From Streptomyces sp. MMG1121 (lineage in GTDB: Bacteria; Actinomycetota; Actinomycetes; Streptomycetales; Streptomycetaceae): DNA of 64,000 bases. Shown here in pieces: positions 49,039-57,549 of this stretch. The stretch spans positions 1 through 64,000 of the forward strand of contig NZ_LGDV01000213.1 in assembly GCF_001280015.1 (NCBI RefSeq), given 5' to 3'. The position numbers were made by a program, and so were the translations under genes. Below the pieces are notes generated by a model that saw nothing but the letters and a program-made list of their open reading frames with translations, searched no databases and had not been told where the DNA came from. Each line of letters opens with the position of its first letter. Within the stretch, counting starts at the first letter, position 1.

Positions 49039-49901
49039 GCAGGAACAAGACGATGACCGCCGAGGATGTCGTCGGCCGCCTCCGCAGCGGGATGACGCTG
49101 GGCATCGGCGGCTGGGGTTCACGACGCAAGCCGATGGCACTGGTGCGGGCGCTGCTGCGGTCGGACATCACCGACCTGACCGTCGTCTCGTACGGCGGCC
49201 CGGACGTCGGGCTGCTGGCCGCTGCCGGGAAGATCCGCAAGCTGGTCGCGGGCTTCGCCACCCTCGACTCCGTCCCGCTGGAGCCGCACTTCGGCGCGGC
49301 GCGGCAGCGTGGCGCGTTCGAACTGGTGGAGCTGGACGAGGCGATGGTCATGTGGGGTCTGACCGCCGCCGCGCACCGGCTGCCGTTCATGCCCATCCGG
49401 GCCGGCCTCGGCTCGGACGTGCTGCGCGTCAATCCGTCGCTGCGGACCGTCCGGTCCCCCTACGGCGACGGCGAGGAACTGGTCGCCGTGCCCGCGCTGC
49501 GCCTGGACGCCGCGCTGGTCCACCTCAACCGCGCCGATCCGCAGGGCAACGGCCAGTATCTCGGCCCCGACCCGTACTTCGACGACCTGTTCTGCGAGGC
49601 CGCCGACACCGCCTACGTCTCCTGCGAGCGGATCGTGCAGACCTCGGAGCTGCTCAAGGACGCCGGACCGCAGTCGCTGCTGGTCAAGCGGGCTTTCGTG
49701 GACGGTGTCGTAGAGACCCCGAACGGCGCGCACTTCACCTCCTGCGTCCCGGACCACGACCGCGACGAGACGTTCCAGCGCGCCTACGTCCAGGCCGCGC
49801 GCGCCCCCGAGGCCTGGCGGGCGTTCACCGAGCGGTTCCTGTCCGGCGACGAGGACGCGTACCAGGCCGCGGTGGCGGCTTTCCACGAGGAGGAAGCATG
49901 A
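49035..49901 (+). CDS. ipdA: COCHEA-CoA hydrolase, alpha subunit
   Basis: GTG at 49035 in a GTGA overlap; 288 residues. TAEDVVGRLRSGMTLGIGGWGSRRKPMALVRALLRSD is the CoA-transferase-fold glycine-rich start in which IpdA lacks the usual transferase Glu chemistry; RNDITDLTV-like YGGPDVGLL and VNPSLRTVRSPYGDGEEL follow. With IpdB it opens ring C of COCHEA-CoA. Overlaps ipdB by ATGA. Confidence 0.92.
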   Translation: MSRNKTMTAEDVVGRLRSGMTLGIGGWGSRRKPMALVRALLRSDITDLTVVSYGGPDVGLLAAAGKIRKLVAGFATLDSVPLEPHFGAARQRGAFELVELDEAMVMWGLTAAAHRLPFMPIRAGLGSDVLRVNPSLRTVRSPYGDGEELVAVPALRLDAALVHLNRADPQGNGQYLGPDPYFDDLFCEAADTAYVSCERIVQTSELLKDAGPQSLLVKRAFVDGVVETPNGAHFTSCVPDHDRDETFQRAYVQAARAPEAWRAFTERFLSGDEDAYQAAVAAFHEEEA

Positions 49902-50668
49902 GCGGTCGCGGTACGACGACGGCGACGCGGGCCGAGTACTGCGTGCTGGCTTGCGCCGAGGCGTGGCGGGGCGCGGGCGAGGTGCTGGCGAGCCCCATGG
50001 GTACCGTCCCGACGATCGGGGCCCGGCTGGCGCGGCTCACCTTCTCCCCCGACCTGCTGCTCAGCGACGGCGAGGCGCTGCTCATCGAGGACGTGCCGGC
50101 GATCGGCACCGCGCCCCGGGTCGTGGAGGGCTGGCTGCCGTACCGTCAGCACCTGGCCCTGGTCGCCACCGGGCGGCGGCACGTGATGATGGGGGCGAGT
50201 CAGCTCGACCGGTACGGCAACCAGAACATCAGCTGCATCGGCGACTGGGAACGGCCCAAGCGCCAGCTGCTCGGGGTCCGCGGCGCACCCGTCAACACCC
50301 TCAACAATCCGACCAGTTACTGGGTGCCCAAGCATTCGGCCCGCGTCTTCGTCGAGCGGGTCGACATGGTCTGCGGGGTCGGTTACGACCGGGCCGCGGC
50401 GGCCGGTCCCGCCGCGACCCGCTACCACCGCATCGCGGACGTCGTCACCGACCTGGGCGTCTTCGACTTCGAGACCCCGGACCGCACCATGCGGCTGCGC
50501 TCGCTGCACCCCGGCGTCACGGTGGACCAGGTGACGCGGGCCACCGGCTTCGAGCTGACCGTCCCCGACGAGGTGCCGTACACCCGCGAGCCCACCGCCG
50601 AGGAACTGCGGCTGATCCGCGAGGAGATCGACCCGAAGGGGCTGCGCGACCGCGAGGTTCCCGCATGA
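49898..50668 (+). CDS. ipdB: COCHEA-CoA hydrolase, beta subunit
   Basis: 256 residues of the CoA-transferase beta fold: RAEYCVLACAEAWRGAGEVLASPMGTVPTIGARLARLTFSPDLLLSDGEAL, HVMMGASQLDRYGNQNISCIGDWERPKRQLLGVRG, VERVDMVCGVGY. These agree with IpdB. Translationally coupled with ipdA and ipdC by 4-bp overlaps. Confidence 0.92.
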   Translation: MSGRGTTTATRAEYCVLACAEAWRGAGEVLASPMGTVPTIGARLARLTFSPDLLLSDGEALLIEDVPAIGTAPRVVEGWLPYRQHLALVATGRRHVMMGASQLDRYGNQNISCIGDWERPKRQLLGVRGAPVNTLNNPTSYWVPKHSARVFVERVDMVCGVGYDRAAAAGPAATRYHRIADVVTDLGVFDFETPDRTMRLRSLHPGVTVDQVTRATGFELTVPDEVPYTREPTAEELRLIREEIDPKGLRDREVPA

Positions 50669-51729
50669 CCGACGTCACGATCGCCACACCGCTCACCGAA
50701 CTGGTCGGGGTGCGGCACCCTGTCGTGCAGACCGGTATGGGGTGGGTGGCCGGCCCCCGGCTGGTGTCGGCCACGGCGAATGCGGGCGCGCTCGGCATCC
50801 TCGCCTCGGCGACGATGAGCGTCGATCAGCTGCGCCGCGCGGTACGCGAGGTGAAGTCCCGCACGCAAGCGCCCTTCGGCGTCAATCTGCGCGCGGACGC
50901 CGGGGACGCGGCCGAGCGCGTGGAGATCATCATCGAGGAGGGGGTGCGGGTCGCCTCGTTCGCGCTCGCCCCGTCCCGCGAACTGATCGCCCGGCTCAAG
51001 GACGCGGGTGTCGTCGTCATCCCCTCCATCGGGGCCAGGCGGCACGCCGAGAAGGTCGCCGCGTGGGGCGCCGACGCGGTGGTCGTACAGGGCGGCGAGG
51101 GCGGCGGGCACACCGGGAGCGTCGCCACCACCGTCCTGTTGCCGCAGGTGGTGGACGCCGTGGACATCCCGGTCGTCGCGGCCGGCGGCTTCCACGACGG
51201 GCGCGGCCTGGTCGCGGCGCTGGCGTACGGCGCGGCCGGCATCGCCATGGGCACCCGCTTCCTGCTCACCTCCGACAGCACCGTCCCCGACGCGGTGAAG
51301 GCCCGGTATCTGGCCGCGGCGGTCACGGACGTCACCGTCACCACGAAGGTGGACGGCCTGCCGCACCGGATGCTGCGCACCGAACTGGTCGACGCGCTGG
51401 AGCGCTCGGGCCGGGCCGCCTCGCTGCTGCGGGCGCTCCGGCATGCCGCGGCGTTCCGGCGCGAGTCCGCGATGAGCTGGCCCCAGCTGGTCCGGGACGG
51501 GCTCGCGATGCGGCACGGCAAGGACTTGACGTGGAGTCAGATTCTGTTGGCGGCCAACACGCCGATGCTGCTCAAGGCGTCCATGGTGCAGGGCCGTACC
51601 GATCTCGGCGTGATGGCCTCCGGCCAGGTCGCCGGGCTGATCGACGATCTGCCGTCCTGTGCCGAACTGGTCGACCGCGTCATGGCCGAGGCGCGGGCCG
51701 CTCTCGGCGGACTGCCTCGCACGGGCTGA
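50665..51729 (+). CDS. ipdC: Flavin-dependent 5-OH-HIC-CoA reductase (NPD/2-nitropropane dioxygenase fold)
   Basis: 354 residues: VGVRHPVVQTGMGWVAGPRLVSATANAGALGILASATMSVDQLRRAVREV, GVNLRADAGD, VVVQGGEGGGHTGSVATTVLLPQVVDAVDIPVVAAGGFHDGRGLVAALAYGAAGIAMGTRFLLT. This is the FMN-binding TIM barrel of nitronate-monooxygenase-like enzymes; IpdC reduces the unsaturated ring intermediate before EchA20. Last gene of the echA20 unit. Confidence 0.92.
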   Translation: MTDVTIATPLTELVGVRHPVVQTGMGWVAGPRLVSATANAGALGILASATMSVDQLRRAVREVKSRTQAPFGVNLRADAGDAAERVEIIIEEGVRVASFALAPSRELIARLKDAGVVVIPSIGARRHAEKVAAWGADAVVVQGGEGGGHTGSVATTVLLPQVVDAVDIPVVAAGGFHDGRGLVAALAYGAAGIAMGTRFLLTSDSTVPDAVKARYLAAAVTDVTVTTKVDGLPHRMLRTELVDALERSGRAASLLRALRHAAAFRRESAMSWPQLVRDGLAMRHGKDLTWSQILLAANTPMLLKASMVQGRTDLGVMASGQVAGLIDDLPSCAELVDRVMAEARAALGGLPRTG

Positions 51730-51817
51730 CCGCCGCGCTCCGCACCCGAACCGGGCCCGTGCCCCGCACCCGTACTCCGCACCGCCGGGAACACCCTTTC
51801 TCCTAGGAGTAGCCGCC

Positions 51818-52753
51818 ATGCATGCTCGCCGTATCCGGCACACGACCGCCGTGGTCGTCTGCGCCGTCGCCCTCAGCGGTCCGCCCGCCCTCGCCGCGGC
51901 CGCCACCCCGGCGCCGTCCGCCACCGCTCCGGCGCGGCCCACCGGCGCCGTCACGACGGCCACGGTCCGCCATATCGCGCTCCAGGGCGCGGTCAACGTC
52001 CGCGACCTCGGGGGCTACCGCACGGTCGACGGCCACGCGATCCGCTACGGCCAGGTGTTCCGGGCGGACGCGCTGAACAACCTGACGGCTGCGGACGTCA
52101 CGAGCCTGTCGGGGCTGGGTCTGCGCACCGTGGTGGACCTGCGCACCCCGCAGGAGGTGCGGGGGGACGGCGCCGACCGGCTGCCGGACGGCCTGGCCGC
52201 GGTCTCCCGTCCCGTGGACGTCCTCGGGCTGTACGAGACGACCGCGGCGGTCATCGGCTCCAAGGACCCGGTCAAGCAGCAGGAGGCGCTCGGCGACGGC
52301 AGGGCGGAGCAGCTGATGCGGGACATCTACCGTACGTTCGTCACCGATGCGGCCAGCCGTGGCCAGTTCGCCGCGACGATCCGGGACATCGCCGCCTCCG
52401 GGCAGGCCCCGCTGCTGTACCACTGCACCTCGGGCAAGGACCGCACCGGCTGGCTGAGCTACCTCGTCCTGCGCGCCGTCGGCGTGCCGTCCGCGACCGC
52501 CGAGCAGGACTACCTGCTGTCCAACACCTTCCGCGCGGACGCCGACCGCAAGGCCCGCGAGGGGCTGAAGCAGGCCGGCTACATGCAGAACCCGGACCTG
52601 CTCGTCCCCCTGCAGGAGGCCCGCACGGACTATCTGGACACGGCCCTGGACCAGGTCGGGCAGGACTACGGCGGCTTCTACGGCTATCTCACCAAGGGCC
52701 TCGGCCTGGACATCCGGACCCTGGCGGAGCTTCGCGCCCGGCTGGTGCGGTAG
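51818..52753 (+). CDS. Secreted tyrosine-type protein phosphatase
   Basis: ATG 51818 after TAGGAG gives 311 residues with a signal peptide (TTAVVVCAVALSGPPALAAAA). QGAVNVRDLGGYRTVDG is the N-terminal signature, and LLYHCTSGKDRTGWLSYL the P-loop HCX5R. It belongs to the PTP-like (DUF3-type Y_phosphatase3) family and would act outside the membrane. It has no evident link to steroid breakdown yet lies between ipdC and fadA6, where mycobacteria have other genes. Possibly an insertion into the locus. Confidence 0.88.
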   Translation: MHARRIRHTTAVVVCAVALSGPPALAAAATPAPSATAPARPTGAVTTATVRHIALQGAVNVRDLGGYRTVDGHAIRYGQVFRADALNNLTAADVTSLSGLGLRTVVDLRTPQEVRGDGADRLPDGLAAVSRPVDVLGLYETTAAVIGSKDPVKQQEALGDGRAEQLMRDIYRTFVTDAASRGQFAATIRDIAASGQAPLLYHCTSGKDRTGWLSYLVLRAVGVPSATAEQDYLLSNTFRADADRKAREGLKQAGYMQNPDLLVPLQEARTDYLDTALDQVGQDYGGFYGYLTKGLGLDIRTLAELRARLVR

Positions 52754-52768
52754 CCGGCCGGACGTGCC

Positions 52769-52795
52769 GGTGGCCGGCCCGACGGACCGGCCACC
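52769..52795. terminator. Bidirectional terminator between the phosphatase gene and fadA6
   Basis: GGTGGCCGG / CCGGCCACC, a perfect 9-bp stem with a 9-nt loop, midway between two convergent stop codons. Confidence 0.65.
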
Positions 52796-52811
52796 TGGGG
52801 GATGCGGGCGG

Positions 52812-53969
52812 TCAGAGGCGTTCGACGATGGTGACGTTGGCCTGGCCGCCGCCCTCGCACATCGTCTGCAGGCCGTAGCGGCCGCCGGTGCGCTCCAGTT
52901 CGTGCAGCAGGGTGGTCATCAGCTTGGTGCCGGTGGCCCCGAGCGGGTGGCCCAGCGCGATGGCGCCGCCGTTGACGTTGACCTTCTCCGGATCGGCGCC
53001 GGTCTCCTTCAGCCAGGCGAGCACGACCGGGGCGAAGGCCTCGTTGATCTCCACCAGGTCGATGGCGTCGAGCGTCATCCCTGCCTTCTTCAACGCGTAC
53101 GCGGTCGCCGGGATCGGGGCGGACAGCATCCGGATCGGGTCCTCGCCGCGTACGGAGAGGTGATGGATGCGGCCACGCGGGGTCAGGCCGTGCTCGCGTA
53201 CGGCCCGCTCCGAGGCGAGGAGCAGCGCCGAGGCGCCGTCGGAGACCTGCGAGGAGACCGCGGCGGTCAGCCGGCCGCCCTCGACCACTGGCTTGAGGCC
53301 CGCCATCTTCTCCAGTGTGGTGTCACGGCGCGGCCCCTCGTCGGTGGACACCGCTCCGTAGGGCACGGTCTCGCGGTCGAAGCGGCCCTCGTCGATGGCG
53401 CGGATCGCCCGCTGATGTGAGCGCAGCGCGAACTCCTCCATGTCCCGCCGCGATATGTCCCACTTCGACGCGATGAGTTCGGCGCCGTGGAACTGGTTGA
53501 CCGGCTGGTCGCCGTAGCGCGCCTGCCAGCCCTCGGAGCCGGCGTACGGGCCCTCGGTCAGGCCGAGCGGCTCGGCGGCCTGGCGGCTGGCGAAGGCGAT
53601 GGGGATCCGCGACATGTTCTGCACTCCCCCGGCGACCACCAGATCCTGCGTGCCGGACAGGATTCCCTGGGCGGCGAAGTGCAGGGCCTGCTGGGAGGAG
53701 CCGCACTGCCGGTCCACCGTCACGCCGGGTACTTCCTCGGGCAGGCCGGCGGCCAGCCAGCAGGTGCGGGCGATGTCGCCCGCCTGCGGGCCGACGGTGT
53801 CCAGGCAGCCGAACACGACGTCCTCGACGGCGGACGGGTCGGCGCCCGAGCGGTCCATCAGCGCCTTCAGCACATGGGCGCCGAGGTCGGCGGGGTGGAC
53901 GGCGGACAGTCCGCCGTTCCTCCTGCCGACGGGGGTGCGCACCGCTTCCACGAGGTAGGCCTCGGCCAT
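52812..53969 (-). CDS. fadA6: Thiolase of ring C/D degradation
   Basis: 385 residues: EAVRTPVGRRNGGLSAVHPADLGAHVL, VDRQCGSSQQALHFAAQGIL with nucleophile Cys89, NEAFAPVVLAW, NVNGGAIALGHPLGATG (His) and QTMCEGGGQAN (second Cys), all complete. In the KstR2 regulon FadA6 thiolyses the CoA ester formed after IpdAB. Followed upstream by kstR2, in the mycobacterial order. Confidence 0.92.
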   Translation of the reverse strand: MAEAYLVEAVRTPVGRRNGGLSAVHPADLGAHVLKALMDRSGADPSAVEDVVFGCLDTVGPQAGDIARTCWLAAGLPEEVPGVTVDRQCGSSQQALHFAAQGILSGTQDLVVAGGVQNMSRIPIAFASRQAAEPLGLTEGPYAGSEGWQARYGDQPVNQFHGAELIASKWDISRRDMEEFALRSHQRAIRAIDEGRFDRETVPYGAVSTDEGPRRDTTLEKMAGLKPVVEGGRLTAAVSSQVSDGASALLLASERAVREHGLTPRGRIHHLSVRGEDPIRMLSAPIPATAYALKKAGMTLDAIDLVEINEAFAPVVLAWLKETGADPEKVNVNGGAIALGHPLGATGTKLMTTLLHELERTGGRYGLQTMCEGGGQANVTIVERL

Positions 53970-53991
53970 GGCAACTCCTTGTCTTGATCCG

Positions 53992-54603
53992 TCATGTCGA
54001 CGCTGTCTTGTCAGGTGTGCGCCCGGCGATGCCCTCCAGCACCATCGACAGATACTGGCGGGCGATCTCGTCCGGACTGTGCTGTCCGCCCGGCCGGTAC
54101 CAGGACGCGGCGACCCAGACGGTGTCCCGTACGAACCGGTAGGTGAGCCGTACGTCGAGGTCGGCGCGGAAGACGCCGGCGGCCACTCCGCGTTCCAGGG
54201 TCCGCAGCCAGGCCTGCTCGAACCTGACCTGGGCGTCGGCGAGATAGCCGAAGCGCGGCCGGCCGGCGAGATGGCGGGACTCCTTCTGGTAGACGGCGAC
54301 GGCGGCGCGGTGCCGGTCGATCTCCCGGAAGGACTCGGTGACGAGTGCCTCGATGGTCTCCCGGGGGCCGAGTCCGGCGGCGAGCACGGCGCCGTATCCG
54401 GCCCACAGTTCGTCCAGGAAGGCGGAGAGGATCTCGTCGAGCATCGACTCCTTGGAGTCGAAGTGGTAGTAGAGGCTGCCCGCGAGGATGCCCGCCGCGT
54501 CGGCGATCCTGCGGACGGTGGTGGCGTTGTACCCCTGGGCGGCGAACACCTCGGCCGCGGTGGCGAGGAGTTCCTCGCGCCGCTCGGGTGCCGGGCTCAC
54601 CAC
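53992..54603 (-). CDS. kstR2: TetR-family repressor KstR2
   Basis: About 203 residues (GTG start; a second GTG one codon later is possible). N-terminal HTH with RREELLATAAEVFAAQGYNATTVRRIADAAGILAGSLYYHFDSKESMLDEIL, then a helical ligand domain. Position between fadA6 and ipdF reproduces Rv3557c. KstR2 represses ring C/D genes and is released by HIP-CoA. Its probable sites are at 48236 and 56660; none was found directly before kstR2 itself. Confidence 0.9.
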   Translation of the reverse strand: MVSPAPERREELLATAAEVFAAQGYNATTVRRIADAAGILAGSLYYHFDSKESMLDEILSAFLDELWAGYGAVLAAGLGPRETIEALVTESFREIDRHRAAVAVYQKESRHLAGRPRFGYLADAQVRFEQAWLRTLERGVAAGVFRADLDVRLTYRFVRDTVWVAASWYRPGGQHSPDEIARQYLSMVLEGIAGRTPDKTAST

Positions 54604-54642
54604 GGTGGTCCCGCTGCTCTTCGGCGTCCGGCCATGCCCGCC

Positions 54643-55428
54643 TCACGGATGCTGGCTGCTGACCGAGAGGACCTCGCCCGTCAGATACGAGGAGTAGCCG
54701 CTGGCGAGGAAGACGATCACGTTGGCCACCTCCCACGGTTCGGCGTACCGTCCGAACGCCTCGCGGGCGGTCAGTTCCTGGAGCAGTTCGGGGGTGGTGA
54801 CCTTCACCAGGTGCGGGTGCATGGCCAGGCTCGGGGAGACGGCGTTGACCCGCACCCCGTACTCGGCGGCCTCCAGGGCGGCGCAGCGGGTGAGCGCCAT
54901 GACACCGGCCTTCGCGGCGGCGTAGTGGGCCTGGCCCTGCTGGGCCCGCCAGCCGATCACCGAGGCGTTGTTGACGACCACACCCCCGGCACCCGCGGCC
55001 TTCATCCGGCGCAGTGCGGCGCGGGTGCAGCGGAAGGTGCCGTTGAGGGTCACGTCCAGCACCCGGGACCACTGCTCGTCGGCCATGTCGACCAGGTCGG
55101 CGGTGCCGCCGAGGCCTGCGTTGTTGACGACGATGTCGAGGCGTCCGTGCCGCTCCTCGACGAGGTCGAACAGCGCCGTGACCTGGGCCTCGTCGGTGAC
55201 ATCGCAGGGCAGGGCCGCGACGCGGTCCGCGCCGAACCCGGCGGCCAGCTCCGCCTCGGACTCCTTCAGCCGGCGGGCGTGGGCGTCCGAGACGACGACG
55301 CGCGCGCCTTCCTCCAGCAGCCGCCGGGCGGTCGCGCCGCCGATACCGGCGCCCGCGGCCGCGGTGACGACGGCGCTGCGGCCGGCGAGCAGGCCGTGGC
55401 CGGGCACATAGGGGGGCGGTGTGCTCAC
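54643..55428 (-). CDS. ipdF: 5-OH-HIP-CoA dehydrogenase (SDR)
   Basis: GTG 55428 overlaps the fadE30 stop by 4 bp; 261 residues. AVVTAAAGAGIGGATARRLLEEGARVVVSD is an unusual glycine motif (TAAAGxGIG), typical of IpdF. IVVNNAGLGG, VVNNASVIGWRAQQGQAHYAAAKAGVMALTRC and VNAVSPSLAMHPHL follow. It oxidises the 5-hydroxyl of the HIP-CoA series. Confidence 0.9.
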   Translation of the reverse strand: MSTPPPYVPGHGLLAGRSAVVTAAAGAGIGGATARRLLEEGARVVVSDAHARRLKESEAELAAGFGADRVAALPCDVTDEAQVTALFDLVEERHGRLDIVVNNAGLGGTADLVDMADEQWSRVLDVTLNGTFRCTRAALRRMKAAGAGGVVVNNASVIGWRAQQGQAHYAAAKAGVMALTRCAALEAAEYGVRVNAVSPSLAMHPHLVKVTTPELLQELTAREAFGRYAEPWEVANVIVFLASGYSSYLTGEVLSVSSQHP

Positions 55429-56591
55429 GGGCGGACCTCCTTGGGCAGGCCGAGGACACGCTCGGCGATGATGTTCCGCTGGATCTCGTTGGAGCCGGCG
55501 TAGATGGTGTCGGAGCGGGAGAAGAGGAACAGCCGCTGCCAGTCGGTGAGGTCGTACGGTGCGCCGGCGGCCAGCATGCCGGCGGCGCCGCAGACGTCCA
55601 TGGCGAGTTCGCCCAGCTCGCGGTGCCAGGTGGCCCAGAAGATCTTCCCGATGGACGCCTCGGGCCCGGGTGCCCCGGCTTCGACCGAGTCGAGCATGCG
55701 CAGGGCGTTGAACCGAATGATCTCCAGTCCGATCCAGGCCCGGGCGATGCGGTCGCGGATGAGCGGGTCCGTCGCCGCGCCGTTGCGCCGGGCCAGCTCG
55801 GTGACGGCCTCCAGCTCACGGCGGAAGCCGACCTGCTGTCCGAGGGTGGACACGCCCCGCTCGAAGCCCAGGGTGGCCATGGCAACCTGCCAGCCCTCGC
55901 CCGGGGCACCGACGAGGTGCGCTGCGTGGGTGCGGGCCTCGTCGAAGAACACCTCGTTGAATTCCGAGGTGCCGGTCAGCTGGACGATCGGCCGTATCCG
56001 CACGCCGGGCTGGTCCAGGGGGACCAGCAGATAGGACAGACCCCGGTGCCGGGTCGATCCGGGCTCGGTGCGGGCGACGACGAAGCACCAGTCGGACTCG
56101 TGGGCGAGCGAGGTCCACACCTTCTGTCCGGTGACCACCCACTCGTCGCCGTCCCGCTCGGCGCGGGTCCGTACGTTCGCCAGGTCCGAGCCGGCGTCCG
56201 GCTCCGAGTAGCCCTGGCACCACAGCTCCTCCACGGCGACGATCCGCGGCAGGAAGCGCGCCCGTTGCCCGGGTGTGCCGAAGGCGATGAGCGTGGGGCC
56301 GAGAAGCTGCTCACCGATGTGGTTGACGCGGGCGGGGGCGTCGGCCAGGGCGTACTCCTCGTGGAAGGCGACCTGCTGTTCGAGAGTCGCGCCCCGGCCG
56401 CCGTGCTCCTCGGGCCAGCCGACGCAGGACCACCCCGCGGCGGCCATGTGCCGTTCCCAGGCAAGGCGTTCGGCGTGCGCCTCGTGTTCCCGTCCGGGGC
56501 CGCCGCGCCCGCGCAGTGCGGCGAACTCGCCGGTGAGGTTGGCGCGCAGCCAGCTGCGGACCTCGGTGCGGAACTCCTCGACGCTGCTCAT
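55425..56591 (-). CDS. fadE30: Acyl-CoA dehydrogenase FadE30
   Basis: 388 residues, full acyl-CoA dehydrogenase: WSCVGWPEEHGGRGATLEQQVAFHEEYALADAPARVNHIGEQLLGPTLIAFG, LWCQGYSEPDAGSDLANVRTRAERDG (substrate/FAD region), GQKVWTSLAHESDWCFVVART, and the C-terminal GSNEIQRNIIAERVLGLPKE. In mycobacteria FadE30 dehydrogenates the first HIP-CoA side chain. Divergent from the crotonase gene across a KstR2-type site. Confidence 0.9.
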   Translation of the reverse strand: MSSVEEFRTEVRSWLRANLTGEFAALRGRGGPGREHEAHAERLAWERHMAAAGWSCVGWPEEHGGRGATLEQQVAFHEEYALADAPARVNHIGEQLLGPTLIAFGTPGQRARFLPRIVAVEELWCQGYSEPDAGSDLANVRTRAERDGDEWVVTGQKVWTSLAHESDWCFVVARTEPGSTRHRGLSYLLVPLDQPGVRIRPIVQLTGTSEFNEVFFDEARTHAAHLVGAPGEGWQVAMATLGFERGVSTLGQQVGFRRELEAVTELARRNGAATDPLIRDRIARAWIGLEIIRFNALRMLDSVEAGAPGPEASIGKIFWATWHRELGELAMDVCGAAGMLAAGAPYDLTDWQRLFLFSRSDTIYAGSNEIQRNIIAERVLGLPKEVRP

Positions 56592-56659
56592 GGGCGGCTC
56601 CGGACGATCTCGACGACGGGCGGGCTCGACTTCTCGACGGCCGAGGGCCCGTACGTTAA

Positions 56660-56679
56660 CCTACCAAACACTTGTTAGG
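56660..56679. promoter_or_regulatory. KstR2-type operator, fadE30/crotonase promoter
   Basis: CCTACCAAACACTTGTTAGG: 7 of 10 base pairs symmetric and containing ACCAAACACTTGTT, matching AnCAAnnnCTTGnT. It immediately precedes the AAGGAGG of the crotonase gene. Confidence 0.8.
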
Positions 56680-56691
56680 GAAGGAGGGCGG

Positions 56692-57549
56692 ATGTCCGCT
56701 GCCCGCACCGCACCGACGGCCCCGGTCCGCTACGAACGCCGTGGTCCTGTCGCCGTGATCACCATGGACCGGCCCGCTTACCGCAACGCCCAGAACTCCG
56801 CGCTGACGTACGCCCTGGACGAGGCGTTCTACCGCGCGGCCGACGACGACGAGGTCAAGGTCGTCGTCCTCGCCGGAGCGGGGAAGCACTTCTCCGCCGG
56901 ACACGACATCGGCACCCCGGAACGCGACGCGCACCTGCCGTTCGCCCGCAGGGCCGGACTGTGGTGGGACCACTCGGACAAGGCGGGCGCGGAGAGCCGC
57001 TTTGCCCGCGAGTCCGAGGTCTATCTCGGCATGTGCCGACGCTGGCGCGAACTGCCCAAGCCCATGATCGCGTCCGTCCAGGGCGCGTGTGTCGCGGGCG
57101 GCCTGATGCTCGCCTGGGTGTGCGACCTGATCGTCGCCGCCGAGGACGCGTTCTTCGCCGACCCGGTCGTCCGCATGGGCATCCCCGGCGTCGAGTACTT
57201 CGCCCATCCGTGGGTGATGCCGCCCCGGATCGCCAAGGAGCTGCTGTACACCGGCGACCGGATGACCGCCCGGCGCGCCTACGAGGTCGGGATGGTCAAC
57301 CGGGTCGTCCCACGTGCGGAACTGGCCGACCGGACCATGGAGTTGGCGACCAGGATCGCCGAGATGCCGCGCATGGGCCTGGCGTTGACCAAGCGCGCGG
57401 TCAACCAGGCGGAAGACCTGCAGGGCCTGCACTCCGGCATGGACGCGGTGTTCGGGCTGCACCACCTGGCGCACGCCCACAACGCCGAGACCGCCCCCGA
57501 CGCGCTGGGCGGCATGGACATCCGCGCGATGAAGGCGGCGGATGCCTGA
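56692..57549 (+). CDS. Enoyl-CoA hydratase/isomerase (crotonase) at the fadD3 position
   Basis: 285 residues behind AAGGAGG. AVITMDRPAYRNAQNSALTYALDEAF, VVVLAGAGKHFSAGHDIGTPERD, MIASVQGACVAGGLMLAWVCDLIVAAEDAFFADPVVRMGIPGVEYFAHPW. Crotonase fold; the Glu usual for hydratases is not clearly placed, so isomerase or hydrolase activity is possible. In mycobacteria this position beside fadE31 is occupied by fadD3. Coupled to fadE31 by TGATG. Confidence 0.85.
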   Translation: MSAARTAPTAPVRYERRGPVAVITMDRPAYRNAQNSALTYALDEAFYRAADDDEVKVVVLAGAGKHFSAGHDIGTPERDAHLPFARRAGLWWDHSDKAGAESRFARESEVYLGMCRRWRELPKPMIASVQGACVAGGLMLAWVCDLIVAAEDAFFADPVVRMGIPGVEYFAHPWVMPPRIAKELLYTGDRMTARRAYEVGMVNRVVPRAELADRTMELATRIAEMPRMGLALTKRAVNQAEDLQGLHSGMDAVFGLHHLAHAHNAETAPDALGGMDIRAMKAADA

